Shown piece after piece: positions 1 to 6,089 of a stretch of DNA of 11,038 nt (position 1 is the first letter of the stretch; every line of letters begins with the position of its first letter). Both the position numbers and the translations under genes were made by a program. The notes under the pieces were generated by a model. It worked only from the letters and a program-made list of their open reading frames with translations, ran no database searches and had not been told where the DNA came from. Source of the stretch: an uncultured Akkermansia sp. (GTDB lineage: Bacteria > Verrucomicrobiota > Verrucomicrobiia > Verrucomicrobiales > Akkermansiaceae); contig CAJGCZ010000054.1 in the NCBI GenBank assembly GCA_904501975.1, positions 1 to 11,038 on the forward strand, given 5' to 3'.

Positions 1-89
1 CACATGGCATGTTAAGAGCCACGCTTTCTGTCGGCCCTCGTTGCCGTCGCGTTTGCTCCGGCGCCTCGGGGCTCCGATTTTCTTTTCCC

Positions 90-118
90 CATACCGGGGG
101 CTTGCGCCCCCGGCTATG
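90..118. repeat. REP-like perfect hairpin
   Basis: CCGGGGGC (94-101) pairs perfectly with GCCCCCGG (106-113) around a TTGC loop. The stem continues as CATA (90-93) with TATG (115-118) if C114 is bulged out. There is no T-run after it, so it does not look like an intrinsic terminator. A compact GC stem with a bulge inside non-coding DNA is the shape of REP elements mobilised by RAYT transposases. No such transposase is in the window, so the assignment is tentative. Confidence 0.5.
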
Positions 119-172
119 TGTCTGTCGTCCTCCGGACTCTTGAATTCCGTTCGCTGCGCTCACATCAATGAA

Positions 173-196
173 CCCCACAAATGGCTATTTGTGGGG
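173..196. repeat. Second perfect inverted repeat
   Basis: CCCCACAAAT (173-182) and ATTTGTGGGG (187-196) form a perfect 10-bp stem around a GGCT loop. The sequence after it (CTATCAAC) is not a T-run, so termination is unlikely on the plus strand. It marks the right-hand end of the GC-rich stretch and may be the boundary of a repeat unit. Confidence 0.5.
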
Positions 197-246
197 CTAT
201 CAACTAAAAACTTTAACAGAGCTTAATTTTATTTCTCAGATTATAC

Positions 247-285
247 AACAAGCCGTTGTCTCTTGCGAGACAACGGCTTGTTTTT
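247..285 (+). terminator. Strong rho-independent terminator, rightward
   Basis: A perfect 16-bp stem (247-262 with 267-282) with a TTGC loop is followed by a run of five T at 281-285. The T-run is on the plus strand, so it best serves transcription entering from left of the window. Read on the minus strand, downstream of the ferredoxin gene, the stem is followed by a mixed sequence rather than U's, so it is at best a weak terminator for that gene. Confidence 0.85.
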
Positions 286-303
286 ACGAGCATATACCCG
301 CCT

Positions 304-1053
304 TTAGATAAATACCTCGGGCAGTTTCGGCTCAGAGGCCACAGCATTAAGGCGCTGCGTCATCATTTCCAATGCAGGGGGCGGCATCAAACGTGCACGG
401 CGCGGGCACACGGCTACGCAGCGCATGCACAGTATACATTTTGAAGCATCGGTAGTATGCGGAGCATTCGCAGGGATAGCCCCTACCGGGCAGATTCGGG
501 CGCAACGGCCACAACCGCCACAAGTCTCTGTCGTCAGCGGCACCACCGGCATCTTCGGCAAATCTTTGTAAGGATAGTTACCGGGAACGGTCACGGGTGA
601 CATATCGCCGGCAGCTATTTTTGCAGCAACGGCTTTGGCAAACGAAGCCGCACAGTCCTTATCCTCAACATTCGGGCGTCCCTGAGCAATGCTACGCACA
701 ATGGAGTGTTCTGCAATAAAGGCGGCTGCTGCAATAACCGTAAAACCGCATTTGGTAAGTTCTTGCTGCAATTCAAGCAGCGCATCCTCATAAGCACGAT
801 TACCGTAAACTACCACGGCAACGGCAGCTTGTCCCTGCCCCTTGATGTTGCGTAAGCGCTCTACTGCCACGGCTGGCAAGCGTCCGCCATACACGGGCAA
901 AACAGCCATCAAGGGCGTAAAAAGAGGCAATTCTTGCACAGGGACACACAAATCAATTCGGCTCACCTGCATACCCACTGCCAGGGAATCGGCAACGGTT
1001 AAGGTGCCGCCCGTGGGACTAAAAATAGCTTGAGTAAGAGAAATGGTGTTCAT
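304..1053 (-). CDS. EFR1-family flavodoxin-like / two [4Fe-4S] ferredoxin protein
   Basis: This is probably a cytoplasmic electron-transfer protein of 249 residues. The first half is flavodoxin-like: FSPTGGT at 11-17 is the phosphate-binding loop expected for FMN, and PVYGGRLP (53-60) and VVYGN (81-85) match the other flavin-contact loops. The second half carries two complete CxxCxxCxxxCP motifs, Cys178/181/184/188 and Cys206/209/212/216, each able to hold a [4Fe-4S] cluster. This order and length fit the EFR1 ferredoxin family, common in anaerobic gut bacteria. The physiological partner is unknown. The gene stands alone and diverges from the secreted-protein/FKBP pair. Its start lacks a Shine-Dalgarno sequence. 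A possible -10 (TATAAA, 1067-1062) lies 8 nt before the ATG. No signal peptide is visible. The family call is confident; the exact role is not. Confidence 0.85.
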   Translation of the reverse strand: MNTISLTQAIFSPTGGTLTVADSLAVGMQVSRIDLCVPVQELPLFTPLMAVLPVYGGRLPAVAVERLRNIKGQGQAAVAVVVYGNRAYEDALLELQQELTKCGFTVIAAAAFIAEHSIVRSIAQGRPNVEDKDCAASFAKAVAAKIAAGDMSPVTVPGNYPYKDLPKMPVVPLTTETCGGCGRCARICPVGAIPANAPHTTDASKCILCMRCVAVCPRRARLMPPPALEMMTQRLNAVASEPKLPEVFI

Positions 1054-1061
1054 GTTATGAG

Positions 1062-1093
1062 TTTATAGTGATGTTTAGTTGAAACTAAGTCAA
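1062..1093 (-). promoter_or_regulatory. Candidate promoter of the ferredoxin gene
   Basis: On the minus strand TTGACT (1093-1088) is a good -35 box. TATAAA (1067-1062) would be a good -10 box 8 nt before the ATG, but the spacer is 20 bp, longer than the usual 17. With exactly 17 bp the -10 would be the poorer CACTAT (1070-1065). An inverted repeat (1075-1088) lies in the spacer. This is clearly weaker than the plus-strand promoters. Confidence 0.35.
1075..1088. repeat. Small inverted repeat in the divergent promoter region
   Basis: TTAGTT-GA-AACTAA is a perfect 6-bp inverted repeat. It sits between the candidate -35 and -10 of the minus-strand ferredoxin gene and about 40 bp upstream of the plus-strand -35. 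The position would suit an operator for a dimeric regulator, but arms this short can occur by chance. Confidence 0.3.
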
Positions 1094-1127
1094 TCAAAAT
1101 CGTTATGCCGGGTGACATGCAAATAGC

Positions 1128-1156
1128 TTGACAAATGAAATGATATGGAATAAAAG
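1128..1156 (+). promoter_or_regulatory. Promoter of the secreted-protein/FKBP unit
   Basis: TTGACA (1128-1133), 17 bp, then TAAAAG (1151-1156). The -35 is a perfect consensus; the -10 is poor at its last base. Transcription would start near 1163, about 3 nt before the ATG. A Shine-Dalgarno-like AAGAAGGA (1154-1161) overlaps the -10 and would not be in such a transcript, so either the real start of transcription is further upstream or the motif is incidental. Confidence 0.55.
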
Positions 1157-1165
1157 AAGGACGCA

Positions 1166-1684
1166 ATGAAACGATTCTTACAACTCATGGCAATGATGGG
1201 TGTGGCCACCCTTTCACTGCAGCAAGCCACGGCTCAGGATCGCATCAATTACGACGATGTAAAGGATGGTGAGCAGAGCGTGAACTACAAGTTCTGGGTT
1301 TGCATTGTCGGCAGCTCCAAGCAAGCTGTATCAGCCATTCGTCTGGATACGATTGTTTCCGTCAACAAGCACACGTACTCCGTTGACAATATGGTGGTCA
1401 AGGAATGCACCATTGACACCCGCGGCAATAACAGCATTCGCTTTTATTGTCTGAATAATAATGAGGCAACTCAAAAGCTGGCTGCCCGCACCCAAAATAC
1501 GCGCAAGCTTTTGGACTCTAAAACGGGAGGTTTAACCAGCAAGCCCGCTAAGTCTTTCCCCGACGGCACCTACAGCCATAATGTTGAATATCTTGTCAAC
1601 GACCCGAACCAGATTGACGAGATTTATGAATCTGCCCTTAACGCTGTCATTAAGAACAAGGGCTGCACCCTTAAAGTAAACTGA
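1166..1684 (+). CDS. Secreted protein of unknown function (172 aa)
   Basis: I do not recognise a family. Residues 1-24 form a clear Sec signal peptide: Lys/Arg at 2-3, a hydrophobic core, and a probable cleavage after TAQ before Asp25. There is no lipobox, so the mature protein of about 148 residues should be periplasmic or secreted. It looks like a small alpha/beta domain, with strand-like stretches such as VNYKFWVCIVG and SIRFYCL and a helical C-terminus (IDEIYESALNAVIKN). It has four cysteines after the signal, which could form disulfides. It ends 5 nt before the FKBP gene and is almost certainly co-transcribed with it. It may therefore be a folding client, or simply an envelope protein made at the same time; that link is inference. 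Confidence 0.75.
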   Translation: MKRFLQLMAMMGVATLSLQQATAQDRINYDDVKDGEQSVNYKFWVCIVGSSKQAVSAIRLDTIVSVNKHTYSVDNMVVKECTIDTRGNNSIRFYCLNNNEATQKLAARTQNTRKLLDSKTGGLTSKPAKSFPDGTYSHNVEYLVNDPNQIDEIYESALNAVIKNKGCTLKVN

Positions 1685-1689
1685 TTTTT

Positions 1690-2505
1690 ATGAACAAAAC
1701 AACATACGCAATGATTGGCCTGAGCCTTGCCTTGGCACCGCTCAGCATCGCCCAAGATACACTCACCACCCCGGTATCCGTTGCCCAACCGAGCACGGAG
1801 GAAATTAAGCAGGGGTTCTCCTACCTCATCGGCCAGCAGCTTGGCACCAGCCTTGCTAACGACCTCAGCGAGTTGCAGATTTCCGACATCGATGCCACCA
1901 TGCTCATGAAAGGCATTGAGGACGGCATGGCCAACCGTGTTGACCCCGAGATGGCTAAGAAAGACGTACGCGTTATCATGGAGGCCTTTGTAGCCGAGAT
2001 GGACAAGCGTGTTGAGGCCAAAGCCCAGGCAAATGCAGAGAGCGGCAAGCTCTTCTTGCAGGAGAACGCCAAGAAGGACGGCGTTGTTACCCTGCCCAGC
2101 GGTCTTCAGTACAAGGAGCTCACTAAGGGCACCGGCCGCAAGTATGATGCCAAGAAGGACGGCGCTGCTGCCGTGGCTCTTGTAGCTTACGAGGGCCGCA
2201 AGGTAGACGGCACGGTGTTTGACGCCAGCACAACTCCCGTAGAGTTCCCCCTCGACGGCGTTATCCCCGGTTTCAGCGAAGCCCTCAAGCTCATGCCCAT
2301 CGGTTCTGAGTGGGAAATCTACATTCCCTCCGAATTGGCCTATGGCGACCGTGGTCCCGGCATCATCGGGCCGAATGCCACGCTTATCTTCAAGCTGATG
2401 CTTGCCGATATTAAGGCTCCTCGCGGTTCTCAGGGTAACCCCATTCAGCTCACCCCCGAGCAGATTGAGCAGTTGCTGAAGAGCCAGCCCGAGGCCACCA
2501 AGTAA
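1690..2505 (+). CDS. Secreted FKBP-type peptidyl-prolyl cis-trans isomerase
   Basis: This enzyme catalyses cis-trans isomerisation of Xaa-Pro bonds and acts as a folding helper outside the cytoplasm. Residues 1-22 are a signal peptide (probable cleavage after IAQ). Residues about 36-125 are the helical FKBP_N dimerisation domain, and about 135-243 the catalytic FKBP_C domain. By comparison with human FKBP12, Tyr167, Phe177, Asp178, Phe186, Val191, Ile192, Tyr218 (in LAYGDRG) and Phe234 line the active site. The floor Trp is replaced by Phe195 (VIPGF), a common substitution. The usual VHYTG is VAYEG, preceded by an atypical Lys/Ala-rich segment (151-162). The architecture matches FkpA/Mip-like proteins at a normal length of 271 residues. 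The start is 5 nt after the preceding stop, without a Shine-Dalgarno. Lysine is nearly always AAG, suggesting high expression. A terminator follows directly. Confidence 0.93.
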   Translation: MNKTTYAMIGLSLALAPLSIAQDTLTTPVSVAQPSTEEIKQGFSYLIGQQLGTSLANDLSELQISDIDATMLMKGIEDGMANRVDPEMAKKDVRVIMEAFVAEMDKRVEAKAQANAESGKLFLQENAKKDGVVTLPSGLQYKELTKGTGRKYDAKKDGAAAVALVAYEGRKVDGTVFDASTTPVEFPLDGVIPGFSEALKLMPIGSEWEIYIPSELAYGDRGPGIIGPNATLIFKLMLADIKAPRGSQGNPIQLTPEQIEQLLKSQPEATK

Positions 2506-2529
2506 TCGGAACTCATCTCATGTTTCAAG

Positions 2530-2564
2530 CACCCGCAGTCACACGCTGCGGGTGTTTTCTTTTT
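2530..2564 (+). terminator. Rho-independent terminator after the FKBP gene
   Basis: CACCCGCAG (2530-2538) pairs perfectly with CTGCGGGTG (2546-2554) around a 7-nt loop, followed by TTTTCTTTTT. It lies 25 nt after the FKBP stop and closes the two-gene unit. Confidence 0.92.
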
Positions 2565-2590
2565 GCTCCGGGGGATAAATCCGTGTTTTA

Positions 2591-2660
2591 CTCTTAATTT
2601 TGTGTTAAAAACATCTCATTGTCCTCCCTGCCACGGCTATCTGTTAATTTTATCTTGAAA
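2591..2660. repeat. Imperfect 20-bp direct repeat, 50 bp apart
   Basis: The 20-mers at 2591-2610 and 2641-2660 agree at 16 of 20 positions; both read CT-n-TTAATTTT-n-T-n-TT-n-AAA. They are exactly 50 bp apart. The second copy ends in the TTGAAA -35 box of the next gene. They may be a duplicated promoter-upstream (UP-like) or regulator site. The AT-rich composition raises the chance of coincidence. Confidence 0.35.
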
Positions 2661-2683
2661 AGCGAGAAGAAGAGCGTTAATAT
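2655..2683 (+). promoter_or_regulatory. Promoter of the beta-CASP RNase gene
   Basis: TTGAAA (2655-2660), 17 bp, TAATAT (2678-2683). Both boxes are close to sigma-70-type consensus, and the AT-rich TTAATTTTATC lies just upstream. The expected transcription start (about 2690) is one base before the ATG at 2691, so the mRNA should be leaderless. Confidence 0.75.
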
Positions 2684-2690
2684 AAGGTTA

Positions 2691-4100
2691 ATGAAAATTC
2701 ATTTTTGTGGAGCAGCTCAAACTACTACCGGTTCTCAGCATTTGCTGGAAGTAAACGGCAAGCGCATATTGCTTGATTGCGGTATGTACCAAGGCCACCG
2801 TGAAGACCAATTACGAATTAACAGAGATTTTCCCTACTTTGACCCCGCCGGCGTGCATTGTGTAATTTTGTCGCACGCGCATATCGACCACTCCGGCAAC
2901 CTACCTAACTTGGTGAAAAAAGGGTTCCGCGGATTCATATACACCACCTACGGCACGCGCGATTTGTGCTCGGTCATGTTGGCAGATGCTGCACGCATTC
3001 AGGCAAGCGATGTCAAGTTCCTTAATAAAATGGACGCTCGCAAGGGTGGCAGCGGAAGCGTGGCCGAAGTAATTTATACCGAGCAGGATGCTGAGCGCTG
3101 CATGCGCCAGTTCCTTACCATCGGCTACCACATGCCCATTCCTATTGCCCCGGGTGTAACCTTAAGCTTCTACGATGCCGGCCATATTCTGGGAGCGGCG
3201 CAGGTGGTGCTGGATATTGATGATGAGGAAGACGGCCAACACAAGCGACTCTTGTTCTCCGGCGACGTTGGGCGCGGTAACAATGAATTGCTGCGCGACC
3301 CTGAACCGGTGGAAGACGTTGACATTATGCTGATGGAGAGCACCTACGGCGGCCGTTTCCATGAGTCAGGCACGCGAGCGGATGAAACCTTTATTTCCAC
3401 CATCAAGGCCGCCATGAAGCGCGGCGGCAACGTATACATACCGGCCTTTGCCGTCGAGCGTACGCAGCAGCTTCTGTATCTTCTTAACCGCGCGTACAAA
3501 GAAGGTAAGATGCCGAATTACCAAGTCTATGTGGATAGTCCCATGGCTGTCAGTGCCACGGAGATTTTCCGTATTCACCCGGAATGCTTCAACAAAGAGG
3601 TGTACGACTTCCTCTTCAATGAGCGCGACCCCTTCGGCTTTGAGCAACTGCACATGGTGCGCACTGTCACGGAGTCGCAGAGGCTCAACAATATGAGAGA
3701 AAAAGCCATCATCATTTCCGCCTCCGGCATGTGCGAAGCAGGCCGTATTCTGCACCACCTCAAAAACGGCATTAGCCGCGACAATAATACGGTGCTCTTT
3801 GTGGGATACTGCGCCGCTAACACCTTGGGGCGCCGCATCATGGACGGCTCTTTGGAGGTACGAATACTGGGTGATGTGTATCCAGTACGCGCCAAAGTCG
3901 TTTCCTTGGACTCTTTCTCAGGCCATGCCGACCACGGAGAACTCATTAACTACTTCGGCAGAACGGGGGGCAAAAAGAGCAAAGTGTACTTGGTACACGG
4001 CGAAAAAGAATGCACGGCAGCCCTTAAAGCAGCCCTTACCCCGCTGCACCCACATGGCGAGATACATGTAGCAAAACTCAACACCACCGTTGAATGCTAA
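2691..4100 (+). CDS. Beta-CASP metallo-beta-lactamase ribonuclease (COG1236/Cft2-like)
   Basis: This is predicted to be a zinc-dependent cytoplasmic RNA nuclease of the CPSF73/YSH1-like group (469 residues). The metallo-beta-lactamase half has SHAHIDH (61-67), giving His62, His64, Asp66 and His67; His165 in DAGH; and Asp192 in SGDVG. The beta-CASP part has motif A Glu216 (MESTYGG), SPMAVSA (283-289), SASGM (343-347), motif B GHADH (411-415) and motif C His437 (LVHGEKE). All metal ligands are therefore present and the enzyme should be active. It lacks the KH domains of archaeal CPSF homologues and is not of the RNase J type. The start at 2691 is chosen because the family begins with MKIHFCGAA and because a longer in-frame TTG at 2619 lies upstream of the promoter. 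The gene is probably monocistronic, and its RNA targets are unknown. Confidence 0.93.
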   Translation: MKIHFCGAAQTTTGSQHLLEVNGKRILLDCGMYQGHREDQLRINRDFPYFDPAGVHCVILSHAHIDHSGNLPNLVKKGFRGFIYTTYGTRDLCSVMLADAARIQASDVKFLNKMDARKGGSGSVAEVIYTEQDAERCMRQFLTIGYHMPIPIAPGVTLSFYDAGHILGAAQVVLDIDDEEDGQHKRLLFSGDVGRGNNELLRDPEPVEDVDIMLMESTYGGRFHESGTRADETFISTIKAAMKRGGNVYIPAFAVERTQQLLYLLNRAYKEGKMPNYQVYVDSPMAVSATEIFRIHPECFNKEVYDFLFNERDPFGFEQLHMVRTVTESQRLNNMREKAIIISASGMCEAGRILHHLKNGISRDNNTVLFVGYCAANTLGRRIMDGSLEVRILGDVYPVRAKVVSLDSFSGHADHGELINYFGRTGGKKSKVYLVHGEKECTAALKAALTPLHPHGEIHVAKLNTTVEC

Positions 4101-4106
4101 GTTAGC

Positions 4107-4135
4107 TTGCGCAAGGGCAACAGATGTGCTACCAT
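4107..4135 (+). promoter_or_regulatory. Promoter of the ankyrin lipoprotein gene
   Basis: TTGCGC (4107-4112), 17 bp, TACCAT (4130-4135), with ATG 9 nt later at 4145. Both boxes are weaker than elsewhere, but the geometry matches the other promoters of the window. The -35 lies inside a perfect 10-bp palindrome, CTTGCGCAAG (4106-4115), which could be an operator or chance. It begins only 6 nt after the preceding stop codon, and no terminator separates the genes. Confidence 0.5.
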
Positions 4136-4144
4136 AGAATGCGG

Positions 4145-6046
4145 ATGAAGTCTACATGCACCACCTTTACCATGGCGCTGTTGGCAGGGTTGTGCCTGCT
4201 TTCGGCTTGCGATAACCGCCAACTCGGGCAAGCAACACCACAGGCTGCTGCGGAGTATGCGGAGGTGACCGAGCTTTTTCAGGCACTGCGCGATGAAGAA
4301 TGGATGGAGGAGGAGCTGCAGAACCTCAGTGAAGTAGCAGGACTGATAGACCACTTCGACCGCACGGCGGATGCCCGCTATGCAACCCCGAAGCTCGGGT
4401 TGTCCATGCTGCATTTGGCCTGCTTATTCAAAAAGCCGGAACTGGCGAGATGCCTTCTGTTAGATGGAGCCGACCCGAATCTCTGCACGCGCGACGAGTT
4501 TCAATTACAAGCTGATACGCCCTTGCGTTTTGCCATCTCCCCCGGAATCACGGATGCAGATACCGATGATAAGCTCATAGCACTGGTAGACCTGCTCATT
4601 CAAAACGGAGCAAAAACGGACATCGGAATCTACCACGGAGAATCGCTGATAACAGCAGCAGCCTATGTATGTGAGAGCGAGCGCGTGGCACGCCACTTGC
4701 TGAACTATGTGCCTGCCGTCAGCTCACGCGAGCTTTGCCTCATCATCGAACGGGGTTGGGTAGAGATGCTGCAAGAGATTCTGGATAAGCAACAAATTCC
4801 GCAAGAGCAGCTTAATCCGGCCCTCATTGCCTCTGCGCTTCCCATCCAATCTAAGAATGCCCTCACCAATCGTCGCTGCACAGAGCTTCTGCTCTCCAAG
4901 GGGGCGGACATCAATTACTTTGATTCAGAGCATCAGTTCAACACCACCTTAATTACCGCCATTGATTTCCTGAAATTCGTTGATGAAGATAATCGTTCGG
5001 CGGCGGATGAGTGGATGGACTACATTGCCTTTTTGATTGCTCAGGGAGCAGACAGCAATGTCATTTCCACATACTCCGGGCTCAGTGCCTATGATATGCT
5101 TGCCTCGCGCCCGGAGTGGTTGCAGGAATTGAAAAAAAGAGGCATAGACCTGCAGGGGCAAACTTTAACCTTAGTCCCCGGAGAGAAGCTGCTCGATAAC
5201 ATTATCCGCGCCGGCGTGCGCAAAATGAGCGCCGAGGAGGTAGCTCCTTACTTCGATATTATTGCAAGCATCTTTAACCCCACTGCAGAGCAATTAAAAG
5301 ACGCGCATCGCTTAGAAGGAGCCCTCCAAATGGGCGCTGAACTCATCGCCAGAGCAGATGTACAGCGCGCGCAGGAGGTTATCAATAACTCGTCCATTTG
5401 GAGAATCAGCTTATCTCAACCGGCACCGGAAGCAGATGACGACATGGCTTGGAGTGTAACCGCAGCAAGTTTGGTCTACACACTGCAAGAAATTCCGGAG
5501 CTTGCCGCAAAAAAGGAACACTTGATGGATGTGGCAAACAAAGCACTTGCGCACGGCGACACACACTTGGCAGCCACAGCGGTTGAATTACTGGGGCGCT
5601 GCCCGGATGCAGAGGCTGACGTGCAAAACATGCTGGAATCCTCCCAAGCCGCAGTGCGCGCGGGGGCATGGGGCGCCCTGCTTCAGATTCAGCAGTTGCC
5701 CGCAGCCACGAACGGGGGCGTAAGCAAATGGCTCAGGAAACACAACCGCGAAGCCAACACCCCGCAAATGCAAACCGCGCTGTTAGCCACATCCTTGGAA
5801 GAAATGTGGTACAACCAAATGACACCGGAGCGAAAACAGGAGTTTTTGCAGGCTTTGCAAACCATCGGCGCCCCGCCGGAAGCCATCAGTGTATACGGCG
5901 AATTTGCCGATAACATGAACAATCCTGAAAAACTGGACGAACTGGAGCGATTAGGAAAAAAATGGCAATACGAGCTGGAAATTGCCACAGCTAAGTACAT
6001 TTTACTACATAAGGCGCACTTCCTCCCCCTTCAACAGACAAAGTAA
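4145..6046 (+). CDS. Ankyrin-repeat lipoprotein with HEAT-like C-terminal part
   Basis: This is a predicted exported lipoprotein of 633 residues. The signal peptide ends in the lipobox LSAC, with lipidated Cys22 followed by Asp23, in keeping with a membrane-anchored envelope protein. Ankyrin units lie at about 84-115 (canonical MLHLACLFKKPELARCLLLD then GADPN), 124-160, 164-190 (degenerate), 224-257 (ending GADIN), 268-306 (ending GADSN) and 310-336. Residues 340-633 are helical without ankyrin consensus; about 462-518 reads like HEAT repeats. Ankyrin and HEAT solenoids bind proteins and no catalytic motif is visible, so scaffold or recognition is the likely role. The start at 4145 is preferred: an in-frame ATG at 4124 falls between the -35 and -10 boxes and would add residues before the signal peptide, while 4139 is a possible alternative. 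Its C-terminal 340 residues resemble the next gene. Confidence 0.85.
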   Translation: MKSTCTTFTMALLAGLCLLSACDNRQLGQATPQAAAEYAEVTELFQALRDEEWMEEELQNLSEVAGLIDHFDRTADARYATPKLGLSMLHLACLFKKPELARCLLLDGADPNLCTRDEFQLQADTPLRFAISPGITDADTDDKLIALVDLLIQNGAKTDIGIYHGESLITAAAYVCESERVARHLLNYVPAVSSRELCLIIERGWVEMLQEILDKQQIPQEQLNPALIASALPIQSKNALTNRRCTELLLSKGADINYFDSEHQFNTTLITAIDFLKFVDEDNRSAADEWMDYIAFLIAQGADSNVISTYSGLSAYDMLASRPEWLQELKKRGIDLQGQTLTLVPGEKLLDNIIRAGVRKMSAEEVAPYFDIIASIFNPTAEQLKDAHRLEGALQMGAELIARADVQRAQEVINNSSIWRISLSQPAPEADDDMAWSVTAASLVYTLQEIPELAAKKEHLMDVANKALAHGDTHLAATAVELLGRCPDAEADVQNMLESSQAAVRAGAWGALLQIQQLPAATNGGVSKWLRKHNREANTPQMQTALLATSLEEMWYNQMTPERKQEFLQALQTIGAPPEAISVYGEFADNMNNPEKLDELERLGKKWQYELEIATAKYILLHKAHFLPLQQTK

Positions 6047-6048
6047 GG

Positions 6049-6077
6049 TTGACAAATTGCCCGCTATAGGGTAGATT
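6049..6077 (+). promoter_or_regulatory. Promoter of the second ankyrin gene
   Basis: TTGACA (6049-6054), 17 bp, TAGATT (6072-6077): a perfect -35 and a good -10. The expected transcription start is near 6084, leaving a leader of about 6 nt before the ATG at 6090. No Shine-Dalgarno is present. It starts 3 nt after the preceding stop, so the gene can be transcribed on its own even if it is also reached by read-through. Confidence 0.75.
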
Positions 6078-6089
6078 TAACGTAGCCTC

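Larger units (their letters stand above)
1..246. other. Non-coding, hairpin-rich GC-rich stretch
   Basis: No convincing gene is present here. Roughly 20-165 is GC-rich and built of short self-complementary words: GGCGCC at about 61, a perfect hairpin at 94-113, GTCC-TCC-GGAC at 127-137, and the CGCTGCGCTC motif near 152. It then changes abruptly to AT-rich sequence after about 197. Such composition is typical of REP-like interspersed repeats in intergenic DNA, which is an inference from texture. A reading frame from a TTG at 41 to 226 has arginine/leucine-rich, unstructured content and is most likely not a gene. The first 15 bases could be the last codons of an upstream gene, but this cannot be judged. 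Confidence 0.5.

Noticed and set aside
41..226. Possible 61-aa protein from a TTG start
   Set aside because: It runs through the hairpin-rich repeat block, has Arg/Leu/Pro-rich composition with no domain or signal, and its frame is a by-product of GC-rich palindromes.
2619..2690. N-terminal extension of the beta-CASP RNase from TTG at 2619
   Set aside because: It lies upstream of a well-formed promoter. The family fold begins at MKIHF (2691), and the extra residues are not family-like.
4106..4115. Perfect palindrome CTTGCGCAAG as an operator
   Set aside because: A single 10-bp palindrome is too short to claim as a site without conservation. It is mentioned only within the promoter entry.
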